DNA of 64,000 nucleotides from Pyrenopolyporus hunteri (taxonomy: Eukaryota > Ascomycota > Sordariomycetes > Xylariales > Hypoxylaceae), in assembly GCA_902806595.1 (NCBI GenBank), contig CADCXC010000005.1:558001-622000 (forward strand), written 5' to 3'. A program made the position numbers and the translations under genes. Below, piece by piece: positions 47,733 through 59,469 of this stretch. The first letter of the stretch is position 1, and each line of letters opens with the position of its first letter. The notes under the pieces were generated by a model. It was not told the DNA's origin. It worked only from the letters and a program-made list of their open reading frames with translations, and did no database searches.

Positions 47733-49460
47733 ATGAGCGACGATGAGGATATTCAGGTCGAAGGGCCCAGCATACCTGAAGATGACCCCATGCGCGCATT
47801 CTTGCCCACCTCATTTGGGAAAAAGCATAAGGAGGCTGATATCGCCGCGCAAATCGACCGAAGTAAGAGAACTGTGAACGAGCCGGCGGTAAGCAAGCCC
47901 AAGTCTCGGGACTCGAAGTCAGACGATGGCAGCGACAGCGAAGATGACTCGGATGATTCAGATGACGAGGACGAGTACCCGACCTCCCACGAGATGGTCA
48001 TCAAAACCCACGATCGCGCCGTTACCTCGCTCTCTTTAGACCCAGCAGGCGGCCGGTTAATAACGGGGTCTATCGACTGCACCGTCAAGCTCCACGACCT
48101 CTCCTCCCTAACACCCACTACGATCCGAGCCTTTAGGAGCGTTGATCCTTATGAAACCAAGTCATCGGCGGCAAACGCAGAATCGCACCCGATACATCAC
48201 GTCCAGTTTAATCCTTTTGCCGGAAGCGTCTTCCTCTGCATATCAGCACACCCCCAAGCTAAAATCTTGTCGCGAGACGGCGACATCGTCACAGAGTTCG
48301 TCAAAGGCGATATGTACCTTCGAGATATGCACAATACGAAGGGCCATGTGTCCGAGGTCACAACGGGGACCTGGCATCCCACAGACAAAAACATCTGTGT
48401 CACTGCCGGGACGGATAGCACATTGCGCATATGGGACATAAACAACAAGCGAAGTCAAAAGGAGGTCTTGGTATTTAAGTCAAAAGCCGCCGGCGCAGCG
48501 GGCAGGACACGGATGACGGCCGTCGCGTGGGGCACTCCGGTCCAAGGAGGCAATAATGTCCTTGTTTCCGCAGCTCTAGATGGCACTCTTGTGATGTGGA
48601 GTGGGAACGGTCCGTTTACGCGACCAGCTGGAGAGATTAGAGAAGCGCATAAGCCGAATACCTGGACCGGAGGTATAGACATTAGCTCTGATGGGCGAAT
48701 GGTAGTAACGAGAGGAGGCGACGACTTGATTAAACTATGGGATACGCGGAAGTTCAAGGAACCCCTGGTTTCCGTTGAACATCAGTCCACGTCGGATCAC
48801 TACCCGACGACCAACATTAAGTATGCGCCAAATTCGACGAGCATCATCACTGGGTCGGCAACGGGCCACCTCCACATATTGAACCCAGGGAATTTGCGCC
48901 CCGAATACACTACACTAGTGACGCCCGGATCGCCCGTGATCACTGTGGATTGGCACCCAAAGATCAATCAAATTATCACGGGCTCCGCAAACGCGGAAAC
49001 GCATATTTTATACAACCCCACGATGTCGACGAGGGGCGCGGTGGACGTAATGTCGCGGGCCCCGAAGAGACGACACATAGACGACAATCCCGAGTTTACA
49101 ACGGATATGTCCCTTGGGCTTTCCGGGGATTCGATCGTCGTTCCAGGTTCGCTGCCCGGCACCAAGAAGACGGGTATTACAGCATCCGGCAAATCACGAG
49201 ATCCAAGGAGGCCGCATGTTCCCCAGCAAACACCGTTCATGCGGAGCCAGCCGGATGAGAAGCATATTAGCGAGAATATCCCACTGAGCCGTATGTTACA
49301 CGAGGACCCGAGAGAAGCGCTCCTGAAGTACGCAGATGTCGCAAAGAAGGATCCAGTATTTACGAAGGCTTGGAAGAGTACGCAGCCGGTTACACAGTAT
49401 GCTGATGTAAGCGATGAGGAAGAGGAGGAGGGGCCGGACAAGAAGAAGGTTAAGAGATGA
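47733..49460 (+). CDS. wdr70: WD40-repeat protein, WDR70 / gastrulation-defective family
   Basis: A single exon of 575 aa beginning at the first ATG (MSDDEDIQVEGP). The N-terminus carries the family block DPMRAFLPTSFGKKHKEADI, then an acidic stretch (about 65-90, SDSEDDSDDSDDEDE). At least six WD repeats follow. Typical ends are GSIDCTVKLHDL, AGTDSTLRIWDI, AALDGTLVMWSG, GGDDLIKLWDTR, GSATGHLHILNP and GSANAETHILYNP. The C-terminus has RAPKRRHIDDNPEF and RPHVPQQTPFMRSQPDEKHI, both characteristic of WDR70 proteins, and ends in a basic KKKVKR. In fission yeast and humans WDR70 is linked to histone H2B ubiquitination and DNA-damage responses with CUL4-type ligases; the same role here is inference. 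It is transcribed divergently from the NIPA-like gene. Confidence 0.9.
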   Translation: MSDDEDIQVEGPSIPEDDPMRAFLPTSFGKKHKEADIAAQIDRSKRTVNEPAVSKPKSRDSKSDDGSDSEDDSDDSDDEDEYPTSHEMVIKTHDRAVTSLSLDPAGGRLITGSIDCTVKLHDLSSLTPTTIRAFRSVDPYETKSSAANAESHPIHHVQFNPFAGSVFLCISAHPQAKILSRDGDIVTEFVKGDMYLRDMHNTKGHVSEVTTGTWHPTDKNICVTAGTDSTLRIWDINNKRSQKEVLVFKSKAAGAAGRTRMTAVAWGTPVQGGNNVLVSAALDGTLVMWSGNGPFTRPAGEIREAHKPNTWTGGIDISSDGRMVVTRGGDDLIKLWDTRKFKEPLVSVEHQSTSDHYPTTNIKYAPNSTSIITGSATGHLHILNPGNLRPEYTTLVTPGSPVITVDWHPKINQIITGSANAETHILYNPTMSTRGAVDVMSRAPKRRHIDDNPEFTTDMSLGLSGDSIVVPGSLPGTKKTGITASGKSRDPRRPHVPQQTPFMRSQPDEKHISENIPLSRMLHEDPREALLKYADVAKKDPVFTKAWKSTQPVTQYADVSDEEEEEGPDKKKVKR

Positions 49461-51148
49461 GGAGCTACGCAGCTATCTATGTAAGAGATCATGCGCCAAG
49501 GGTCCTTTGAGGGAACGGCCCTTAGAGGCTGCTCCTCTTTTAGAGCTGTTTGTGCGGAAATCACTCAGGACCCTTGGGCATCCATGGACCAAGCTAAGCC
49601 TATATCCACAGACCTGGGTACCTCTAGGATCAGAACTGCCGGACAGGATCCTACCTTACACAGTGAGTGGTGCTCCGTACACGGAACAGGTATAAGGTAG
49701 GGCCCATAGATCGACAAGCCAAGATGCGCCAGTTGGTGGGAGAAAAAATAAAGCAAAAAAAAGCTTTTGGGGCTGCATTGTCAGATAGACTAATTTACAA
49801 ATATAGCAGCAGCAGCGGTTCGCACAGGCTAATACGGGGGAGACCGACTACCGTATGTCGGTAGATTACATTGAATAGGTACCTACCTACCTGGTATGTA
49901 CCTGCTTGCTTGACTGGTTGGTGGAGCAAGTTACATGTGGAAAATGAGAGTGGTCGCTTACATATGATCAATCATTGTCCTGATCTTTCCTTTAATATAG
50001 AGAGGTAGGTACGTAGATAAGGCAAGTTGAAAGGTCAATATAATGAGGTACATTCTACATAGGTATATTGAATTGGAAGTGGCCGTGTCCCAATGATTGG
50101 TGTTGAATGGACGTACATACGTACCGCTTGGCTGAACAGTGCAAATCGTACATCTTAGGTGTTGCCGCTTCCACTGTAAGATGCCCGTATCTTAGGTACA
50201 TTGAATGCCTGGTAAAAGGTAGGTACGTACATGTAGTTCATAGTACCTAAAGTTTTGCTGCTACATGTACGAGTCAGGTACCTGTATTAGTCATAATTGC
50301 TAGGAACGCAGGGGGCAGTTGCCCCCGGGTTATCGTAACACCGATTGGCCAGCGCCTGGGCTGGGGGTCCGCTAGTGCATTTTTCCCTCAGGTGACGGGC
50401 AAAAGGGAGATGGAACTTGTTCCAATGTGCGGTTGTGCGCCTTTCAGATCAAACCATCTCTTTCCACGCCATCAATCGCGCATCAAAAAAAGCGAGCCGC
50501 ATCACACATCCCCGTCTAAATTCATCGACAAGTATCCGGAGTGACCTCCAATTTTTATTTTACGCGATTTCCTCGCGGAAACGAGCCCCCCTCTAGCGAC
50601 TTTTTACGCGTCCTCAGCCAACCACCTACCGTTTCCCACCCAGTAGGTGCTGGCCTTTTCCGACTCACGTCCCCCCCGCGACCGCGACGTCGAAAACGGC
50701 TGAATTTCCCTACTATCTGCTGATCCCCACCGCGGTTTCCTTCGCTATTCCGGTTATCGACACCGGACACCGCGCACCGCGCACCGGAGCCTTCGCGCAT
50801 CCAACGACATCCGTTCTTTCCAACCTAAATAATTGCCTCCGGGCAATTCCACCTCCGCGCGCAACGCACGCAAATATAGATCCCCCCGGGCTTTTGCCCT
50901 GCGACCTGTTTGCTCATCAACAGCCACCATCCCGTCGCGACCTATAATCGCCAAACCAACTATCCAGACTTTCACCTAGTCGCTTATTTTTAATACCCTC
51001 CCCGTTTATCTCTATCTCCCACTAAGGCCCCGTGTCATAATCCATCGTCGCCACAGCCGTGCTTTAGATATGAACGTCTCGTAAAGCGGCTAGGAGAAGT
51101 ATCAGAACCTATAGGGATCCGTATTACGCGGCTCTGGAATTATTCAAG
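49461..51148. other. Intergenic: WDR70 3' flank and SNF2/STH1 promoter
   Basis: About 1.7 kb. The part 49870-50290 is rich in TACC/GGTA motifs, with TACATGTA sites near 50230 and 50263. A GGGGGC-AGTT-GCCCCC hairpin lies at 50311-50326, next to an ATTGG (reverse CCAAT) at about 50344. The 600 bases before the SNF2 gene are pyrimidine-rich on the plus strand. A minimal uORF (ATG, three codons, TAA) lies at 51070-51084. No protein gene was supported. Confidence 0.6.
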
Positions 51149-54100
51149 ATGGCCTCTGTTCAGGCTCCGGCCGTTCATCATCCCGGTTCCGCCATGTCGG
51201 CGCAGATGAACCAAGCGCAGATGAACCAGGCGCAGATCCAAGAGATGTATTCTGTTCGTACCCTCCCCCCCATATTCCTTATGATTTTGTTTCCACTTTC
51301 GCTTTCGCTTTCTCTTTTGCTCTTGCTTTCGCTCTTACTAATCCCTGTTATAGAAGTTCCAGCAGATGAAGGAGCAAAATGTTCCGCAGACAGACCCCGA
51401 GTTTATAAAGACGAGCCAATTCTTAATGAACTTTCAACAGCAGCAGCGAATGCGGAAGCAGCATCAGACTTTTTTACAGATGCAAACCGCCCAGATGGCG
51501 CACAACGTTCCTAACGGCAACGTCAACGGAACCCAGCCGGGTCCTCGTCCCCAGCAACCGGCCTTGCACACCGCGCAACCGCCTCCATCGAACTCCCAAA
51601 ATACCCCAGCACCCTCTTCCACCCCGGGACAAAATGCTCAGCCGACTACGTCGTCGCCTTCAACTACCCCTTCTACGACACAGTTTTCTCCACAACAGCT
51701 GGGACTTCTTCGACAACAGATACAGGCGTTCAAGTTGCTTAGCAAGAACACTGGAGTACCATATCAGATGCAACAAGCACTGAACGCTCAACGTCAGCGA
51801 AGACAGGCGGTTGCCGAACAGGCAAGTCAGGCTCCTGCCTCCGCCACGGCTGCCGCATTGCCGGCACCCGAACCGGCGAAGGCCGACTCCGCTCCGCCTG
51901 ATGGAGACGTTGAGTCTGAAGCTTCGCTGCCGAAGGGACGGACGTACAAAACAATCAAGTCTCCGTATGAAGGCGGCCTTGTCCGCAAGGATATCAGTTA
52001 TCACGACCACGGACAGCGAAAACAGCGACTCATCATCCCTAGCATCTTCCCCACCGGTGTTGACTTCGAGCAGCTGAGACACGAGCGGGAAATTATCATC
52101 TTCAATCGCATGAAGTCCAGATATGCTGAACTGAAGGCACTACCGGGAAATATTGCCCATTGGGACACTACTAAGGAAACCCTCGAGCCCGATGACACGC
52201 TGAAGCTGAAGGCCATTATAGAGTTGAAGTCTCTCGGTCTGTATGCGAAACAACGCGCTCTGCGCGAGAAGATTGGTCGCCAGATGATGCATTACGATAA
52301 TCTCGCAATGACCACAAACCGTAGCCAATATCGACGAACCAAGAAACAGAGCGTTAGGGAAGCCCGCATCACCGAGAAACTCGAGAAGCAACAGCGAGAC
52401 GCTCGCGAGAGTCGCGAGAAGAAGAAGCACACTGACTTCCTCCAGTCCGTTCAGCATCATAAGTCTGAGATCGTTAACGCCGCTCAGGCCGCTAGAAGCA
52501 AGATGTCGAGGATGGGAAGAGCCATGCACCTACATCACTTCAACATTGAAAAAGAGGAACAGAAACGCATCGAGCGTACTGCCAAGCAGCGTCTTCAGGC
52601 TCTTAAAGCCAACGACGAAGAAGCTTACCTCAAGTTGCTCGACCAGGCCAAGGATACTCGTATCACGCATCTTCTCCGACAGACTGATGGCTTCTTGCAC
52701 CAGCTGGCCTCTTCTGTTAAGGCACAGCAACGACAGGCTGCGGAACGCTACGGCGACGAAGCCGGAGAGTTCATGCAGGAGGAAGAAAGCGAGATAGACG
52801 AGGAAGACGAAGAGGCCGGTCGCAAGATCGACTACTACGCCGTGGCCCATCGTGTCAAGGAAGAAGTCACCGAGCAAGCTAGCATTCTCGTTGGTGGCAC
52901 TTTGAAGGAATACCAGTTAAAGGGTCTCCAGTGGATGCTTTCCCTTTACAACAACAATCTCAATGGTATTCTTGCTGACGAAATGGGTCTCGGCAAGACT
53001 ATCCAGACAATTAGTCTAATTACTTACCTCATCGAGCGCAAGATGCAGCGGGGGCCGTACCTCGTAATCGTGCCTCTGAGTACCCTGATGAACTGGAACT
53101 TGGAGTTTGAGAAATGGGCTCCGTCTGTTAGCCGGATCGTCTACAAGGGGCCTCCGAATGCGCGAAAGCAGCAGCAAGAGAAGATCCGCCAAGGAAAGTT
53201 CCAGGTTCTCCTGACGACTTACGAATACATTATCAAGGATCGCCCGATTCTTAGCAAGATTAAGTGGTTTCACATGATCATTGACGAAGGGCACCGTATG
53301 AAAAATACCCAGTCGAAGCTTAGCGCCACCATTTCCCAGTATTACAGTACCCGATTCCGCCTCATCCTTACCGGTACACCGCTTCAAAATAACCTGGGTG
53401 AGTTGTGGGCGATGCTTAACTTCGTCCTACCGAACATTTTCAAGTCGGTCAAGACGTTCGATGAATGGTTCAACACCCCGTTCGCAAATACCGGCGGGCA
53501 AGACAAGATGGAGCTGAATGAAGAAGAGCAAATCCTCGTCATTCGCCGTCTTCACAAAGTGCTGCGACCGTTCCTACTTCGTCGTCTCAAGAAGGATGTC
53601 GAGAAAGACCTGCCGGACAAGACCGAGAAGGTCATCAAATGTAAATTCTCCGCGCTCCAATCCCGTCTGTACAAGCAGATGGTTACGCATCAGAAGATCA
53701 CCATCAGCGATGGAAAGGGCGGTAAGACCAGAACTCAGGGTCTTAGCAACATGATCATGCAGCTTCGGAAGCTCTGCAACCACCCCTTCGTGTTTGACGA
53801 GGTAGAGAACCAGATGAACCCCACAAATACCAGCAACGACCTTCTCTGGCGAACGGCGGGCAAATTCGAACTTTTGGATCGAATTCTGCCCAAGTACAGA
53901 GCAACGGGACATCGTGTTTTGATGTTCTTCCAGATGACCGCGATCATGGATATCATGGAGGATTTCCTTAGATTCCGCGGTATCCAATATCTGCGTTTGG
54001 ACGGTAACACGAAGTCCGAGGAGCGATCTGATCTCCTGAAGATGTTCAATGCTCCGGACTCTCCCTATTTCATGTTCCTGCTCTCCACTCGTGCAGGTGG

Positions 54101-55625
54101 TCTCGGTCTGAACCTGCAGACCGCCGACACCGTCATCATCTACGACTCTGATTGGAATCCCCACCAGGACTTGCAAGCTCAGGATCGTGCCCATCGTATC
54201 GGTCAGAAGAATGAAGTGCGCATTCTGCGACTTATCACTTCGAACTCCGTTGAGGAGAAGATCCTTGAGCGCGCCAAGTTCAAGTTGGATATGGATGAGA
54301 AGGTTATCCAGGCCGGTCGTTTCGACAATAAGTCGTCAGAGACCGACCGTGACGCCATGCTCCGAACGCTACTGGAATCCGCGGATCTAGCCGAGTCTGG
54401 CGAGCAAGACGAGATGGATGACGAGGAATTGAACATGATCCTTGCGCGAAATGAGGATGAAGTCACCGTGTTCCAGAAGCTAGACGAGGAACGCTCAAAG
54501 GATCCTCTGTACGGTACCGCTCCGGGTTCGAAACGCATTCCGCGGCTCATGGCCGAGGATGAACTTCCGGAGATCTATCTATCAGAAGGTAACCCTGTCG
54601 GTGAAGAGCCGGAAGAGGTCTTGGGTCGCGGCGCCCGCGAGCGGACCCGGGTGAAGTACGATGATGGCCTCACAGAGGAGCAGTGGTTAATGGCCGTGGA
54701 CGATGACGAGGACTCGCCGGAGGCTGCGGCGGCCCGCAAACAAGCTCGCAAGGACAAGCGAGAGTCGAATAAACTCAAGAGGTTAGCGGTGCTAAACGCA
54801 TCAAGCGCTAACTCTCCGAGTGCGAGCCGTGCGAGTACCGAGGAAATCGAAACGCCACCCAAGAAGCGTGGCCGCAAGCCCGGTAGTAAGAACGAGAAGC
54901 GTAAAGCCGAAGACGATGACGGCGAACCACCCTCCAAAAAGCGACGTGGGCCTCAGGGACGCCCCCGAGCGACGGCGGGTAATACTACCGACTCGCGTCT
55001 CAGCCCGGAGGTGCGACAAGTTCTCCAGAGGAGTCTGCGCAATCTCTACGATGGGCTGATGGGTCTCGAGGCCGACATCGCGCCTGAGGACCAGATCGAT
55101 GACGAGGATGACGATGAGCCGACAAAGCGGCTGATCATAGGACCCTTCGTCAAGTTACCGTCCAAACGAGATTACGGTGACTACTATCTTCTTATTCAGA
55201 ATCCGATCTGTATGAACCAAATACAGGCCAAGATCAAGAGGGAAGAGTACAACAGCATCAACGACATGCGCAAGGACATTGTGTTGATGTGCAACAATTG
55301 CAAAACATACAACGAGGACGGCAGTCTTCTTTACTCGGACGCAATTGTAATGGAGGTATGTCTAGGAAATCCCCATTCTATATTAACCCATTATACTAAC
55401 CTGACGTAGAAATTTTTTAATGATCGGGCACAAGAAGAGCTCAACGAGCACCCAGAACTGGCTGAGCTTGAGGACCCATCAGCAAAAGATAGTTCTGTCC
55501 CTCCTAGCACGAGTGCCGGAACACCTCAGTCCTCCGCAAACACGACGAGGATAAAGATAGTAACAAACGGTGCCAGCCAGACGAGTATGAGTGCAGGTGG
55601 TGCTCAAAGCGACGGTGAGCAATGA
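51149..55625 (+). CDS. snf2: SWI/SNF-RSC family chromatin-remodelling ATPase (SNF2/STH1/Snf21 type)
   Basis: Nuclear ATP-dependent nucleosome remodeller, the catalytic subunit of a SWI/SNF or RSC complex. Three exons: 51149..51253, 51354..55355 and 55410..55625, giving 1440 aa. Intron 1 has an unusual donor GTTCGT but a good TACTAAT branch and TTATAG acceptor; intron 2 has GTATGT. Domains in order: QLQ (about residue 140, SPQQLGLLRQQIQAFKLL); HSA-like basic helix (about 350-410); SNF2 ATPase with DEMGLGKT (about 576) and DEGH (678-681); a C-terminal helicase lobe with QAQDRAHRIGQ (about 976); a SnAC-like region; an AT-hook-like KKRGRKPGSK (about 1204); and a bromodomain (about 1252-1380) including the conserved NNCKTYNEDGS. 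Intron 2 falls within the end of the bromodomain. The bromodomain plus QLQ set it apart from ISWI, CHD and INO80 ATPases. I cannot decide between the SNF2 and STH1/Snf21 orthologue groups from sequence alone. Confidence 0.95.
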
Positions 55626-57129
55626 GCCACGGAGAAACGGTGCGAGTAAGATAAGAAAAGAGAAAGGCGACTCGACTTACAGCCAATAATTATTCCGTTC
55701 TAAACTTTCCTATTCCGACAACTTTCTGTCAACATTGTTTTGCAAAGTAAAGATTTGCTTGAAGCTGGGAGAGGGTCTCGGGCTTCGGTCGAAAGATCCC
55801 TTTAGGCGTCAGGGTGCGTTTGTATGTGTATGTGCGTAACGTCTTACGTGCGAGCGGTTTCCCACAGGAGACGGGCAAAGAGGAGAAACGAATCGGCATG
55901 TGTACCACAATCCAAAAAAAAAGAAACAATCAGGTATTTCCAACGAGGGCAAAGGCAAAATACAAATATCCTTGGGGCTGCTGTTCCTCCCTGCCCGGCT
56001 CTCATTCATCACCATCATCGGCATAACACATCATCATAGTCATCATCGTGGTTGTCGACTCCCGTTTCTGCCGTTACCAGAAACTGCTCTACTTGCTGTG
56101 GCTTGTGTATGCTGATATTGCTTTTAAAGAGAGATACTTTACATACATGCATACATGCATGATGGATGGCGATGGCCTCCTTTGCATTATTATTAGTTCA
56201 GGTACTGTTTTTTGTCGCTGGTGTGTCTTTGCTTGTGATTGCTGCGTGCGTAGTGGTTGCGTGACGATTATAATTCGGTCCGCGGACGTTATGGCTACCT
56301 ATTAGAACGCGATAAATTACCTAGATAACTACACCTATATAATAAAGACAAAATATGGCTACTATTGGTGACTCGTCGATGGTAATTGTCGACGAGCTTC
56401 CTTGTCTCCTGTTATTGAGGAGTTGTTATATCGTTCAAGGCTGTGAATCTGGCCTGGGGTAACTATTATACGTCCTGCTTCTGGGGTTCAACGAGCAGAT
56501 CAAGAAAAGGGGAGAGAGGGGGAGAGGGGGGGAGAGGGAGAGTTGAAGAGAAACCCCTGAATTACTGTTACTATCAAAGACCTTCTAATACGTGAGCGCC
56601 AAATAAAAGACCTGCTGATCTCTTTCATTGCCAACTAAGCTCCCAAGTTTAACCACCTTAACCACCTTGAAGTCAGAGGGCATCTGGTCAACATGGACAT
56701 CAACTCCATGGGTCAGAATGGACTGATATCTAATTATCTCACAAGCCTACTATTACTAGAAAGATACCCTCGATCTATTCATACCTAGCTACCTAGGTAG
56801 GTAGGTAGGTTTATATTAGGTACCTTGACCCCCGAATTAAAGAGCAAAGCATACTCTATGACCACCGAAAACAACGCATTATATCAGGCGCGTGAAGCGC
56901 GGGGATCAACTAAATAGGTAGGATCCCTCTATGACTCTTCGTCTTCAGTAGGTATAGCACGAATTATTCAGCTGTAGTAAATAGCCCGGTAGCCGGCATC
57001 ATAAGCCGTCCCTTTTCCCAGCATTATCATTAATACCCTCCCGATCCACACTCCCCTTATTATCCCACGCCAGCGCGTATCTTCCGGCCCTCCTCCTCCT
57101 CCCTTCCTCGCGTACCCACTACCTAACCC
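55626..57129. other. Intergenic between convergent genes (SNF2 and F-box)
   Basis: About 1.5 kb of 3' flanks with no supportable gene. It contains a purine tract with four G-runs (56509-56538) and a CCTAGGTAGGTAGGTAGG stretch near 56789-56806. Confidence 0.6.
56509..56538 (+). repeat. G-run tract, candidate G-quadruplex
   Basis: The plus strand has G4, G5, G7 and G3 runs separated by AGAGA, AGA and AGA, which fits the usual G-quadruplex pattern. It lies about 880 bp beyond the SNF2 stop codon. Confidence 0.6.
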
Positions 57130-58479
57130 TCACGACCACCTCAACCTCGCCCGCCTCTCGTACTCGTGCAGTTCCCACACGTCCTTGATAGACGGCGCGG
57201 AAGGGTGCCTCCTGGCGCTCTTACCCGGCGCGGTGGGGAACAGGCCAAGGTCGATCATGGGGAGGGCCTGGCGCCGGTACATGACGTTCTGGTAGCGGAG
57301 CATGCGGCCGGCGGCCCAGCAGTACTCCCAGCGCTCGTCGAGGGGGGGGGCCCGGGCGCAGCCGCCGAGGTCCTGGAAGACGTCGCAGACGATCTCGACG
57401 CCGGCGCGGCCGTGGTTGTGCACCGTGACCGCGTTGTCCGTCGTGCAGTGGCGGCAGCCCGTCAGCGAGAACGGGTGCAGGCGCGGGTTCGCCCCGGCCA
57501 GGTCCCAGCCCGCGGGCTCCGCGGGCCCCGCCAGCCCCGCCTTGTCCTTGGCCATGTCGATGAAGCGCGCGATGGTGCCGTGCACGCTGGGCTTCTCGAA
57601 CGTGTCCCAGTGCACGAAGTCCAGGCCGGGCTGGAACGAGGACGCGAGCTCGGCCCCGTGGCCGCAGAACTGGAAGACGTGCTCCATCGGCCGCGGCGCG
57701 TTGGCTCGGAGGAACGGCTTGACCTTGTCGGGGAGCAGCAGGATCCGCTGGGTCTTGTGGAAGAGCAGGGAGCCGTCCACGACGACGGCTTCGGTGTCTA
57801 GCTTGACGTAGCCGTGCAGGAAGTCCGGGTTGTTGCAGGACGACCCCAGCCTAGTAAGCTTCCAGTCCGTTGATATGGCCAGATGAGAGGTCGCGCCCTG
57901 GGACTCCGAACCGTTGCTGTCGTGTCCCGTGGCGCGGAAACCGTCGTACCAGCTGAAGGCAAACTGTGGCCAGAGGGGGCCGAAAGTCATGAGTCCTTTC
58001 TCGTTTGAGTCAGGAGGGCGACGGGCCGAGATGATGTCTTCTTCGTCGATATGGCCGTCCTCTCCAGCGATAATGGTGGGGCTCTGATGGAGCTTGGAAC
58101 AGCGCCTGCAGGCGAATAGGCGCGGGAGATCTCGAACCAGGAGATCCAAGAATTTAATCCGCTCCCTCTGAGGCTCCTCCAAGTTGGCTATCAAGGCACT
58201 GTGGAGAGAGGCGAGGCAGATCTTTCCGTAGTCAGTGCCTCGGACGAGGCGAAAGGAGGCCTTGCAAGTCAAAGAGAACAAGGCGACGTGCGCAGGACTA
58301 ATGTGGGATAATATATTTAAGACGAGTTCGACGGGCAGGTTCAGTAACGTGGAAGGTGCGTCGGTTTGCGCTAGTAGTTGTTGTGATGGTTGTTGTGGTT
58401 GTTGTTGTGGTGGTTGTGGTGGTGTTGAACTGGTAGCTGGTTTGAGGCCCGCAGATGGGGGACTCATGTCGTTGCACAT
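57130..58479 (-). CDS. F-box protein of unknown target
   Basis: A single-exon protein of 449 aa. The frame is open further upstream but only with non-ATG codons, so I use the first ATG at 58479 (MCNDMSPP); a second ATG at 58467 is equally possible. An F-box is visible at about residues 45-80 (LLNLPVELVLNILSHISP, then LFSLTCKASFRLV), which would bind Skp1 in an SCF ubiquitin ligase. It is preceded by a Pro/Gln-rich segment encoded by a GTT/GTG-rich repeat (58372-58425). Downstream are two CxxC-type pairs (FACRRCSKLH and TGCRHCTTDN) that could bind zinc, and no WD40 or leucine-rich repeats. The 3' half is very GC-rich, which creates a long antisense open frame (57166-57801, +) that I do not accept as a gene. 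Many Pezizomycotina genomes have large families of such F-box proteins with unknown substrates. Confidence 0.85.
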   Translation of the reverse strand: MCNDMSPPSAGLKPATSSTPPQPPQQQPQQPSQQLLAQTDAPSTLLNLPVELVLNILSHISPAHVALFSLTCKASFRLVRGTDYGKICLASLHSALIANLEEPQRERIKFLDLLVRDLPRLFACRRCSKLHQSPTIIAGEDGHIDEEDIISARRPPDSNEKGLMTFGPLWPQFAFSWYDGFRATGHDSNGSESQGATSHLAISTDWKLTRLGSSCNNPDFLHGYVKLDTEAVVVDGSLLFHKTQRILLLPDKVKPFLRANAPRPMEHVFQFCGHGAELASSFQPGLDFVHWDTFEKPSVHGTIARFIDMAKDKAGLAGPAEPAGWDLAGANPRLHPFSLTGCRHCTTDNAVTVHNHGRAGVEIVCDVFQDLGGCARAPPLDERWEYCWAAGRMLRYQNVMYRRQALPMIDLGLFPTAPGKSARRHPSAPSIKDVWELHEYERRARLRWS

Positions 58480-59438
58480 CTTGCGAGTATGAGAGGATGC
58501 ACAATACCTAGAATTGGAATCGATGTAGGTGAGAGAAAGGGTGGTTTTCCTTTTACTTTGGTTCTTTCCGAAGTGGCTCGATATGAAATGGTTGTGAGTT
58601 GTAAAAGACGAGGGAACTCGGAGTTTTTTATGATGGGCAAACAAATATCATATGAAGATAAAACTTGAGTTTGGTTCTTGTTTACATACAATAGACGGGA
58701 TAGACAAAGCTGGGTACCTAGGGATACGACGCTATTTAGGATTAGAGGGTTTTACTCGTATTAGTCGAAACCCTATTTATGATGAGTCTTGACGGTTGTA
58801 AGCGAATATATCCGTTGGCCCCTCCTCATCGTGAACCTTTAAAGGTATAGGTATAGGTACAGGTATAGGTGATGGGAAAGAGGAAAGGGAGCTAGGTATC
58901 GCCTATGAGCTCCTTCCGCCGCCTACATGGGATCTTACATAAACGGTAGGTAATTACCTAATCCGTACCTACGTTCTGCAAGGTACATGTGCCTCGGACC
59001 TACCCCATGATGGGGACCGGTTATGTACATAATGGGCCACTTTCGATTAAAGTTGTGAGGGACTAGGGTCACGAATACAGGTCAAGCTAGGCCATTCTGG
59101 GCAATACAATACGGTGGTGCTCCCCCAACTCACCTCCAATTTAGTGCACCAGACGCACCTACCTCTGCGTAGGTACCTCTGTATCCCTATAATACCAACT
59201 TGTATATATCTGTATTATCTGCCAGATAACTTGGAAAGCATGCAGTTACCCGCCTATACATAAAGCACGTCACGCCGTCTTCTTTCGGCGACTTGCATTT
59301 TAATTATATTTCTATTATTTCCATCATATTTCTATTATATCATTCTTGTACTGCGCATTCTCTCTCTGCCTTACTCTCTACAACTCGCCATATGGACTGT
59401 CCTTTTGCTCGCCGCGAGTCCTCCTCACCACACCTGCA
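58480..59438. other. Shared divergent upstream region (F-box and SUN-domain genes)
   Basis: About 1 kb. It has TAGGTA repeats near 58841-58871 and 58934-58990, and a TTTCTATTAT-type direct repeat just upstream of the SUN-gene leader (about 59305-59340). No coding sequence is seen apart from the uORF at 59392-59469. Confidence 0.6.
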
Positions 59439-59469
59439 ATGCGGCTCGTATCCGAGAGGCGACGTGTAA
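59392..59469 (+). promoter_or_regulatory. 25-codon uORF overlapping the SUN-gene start codon
   Basis: The ATG at 59392 lies 47 bases upstream of the accepted main ATG (59439) in a different frame and terminates at a TAA at 59467-59469, overlapping the main coding region by 31 bases. If the transcript starts upstream of 59392, scanning ribosomes would meet this ATG first. Confidence 0.5.

Noticed and set aside
57166..57801. 211-codon plus-strand open frame
   Set aside because: It is antisense to the F-box gene in very GC-rich sequence, is Ala/Gly/Arg/Val-rich and has no motif. It is a shadow of the real gene.
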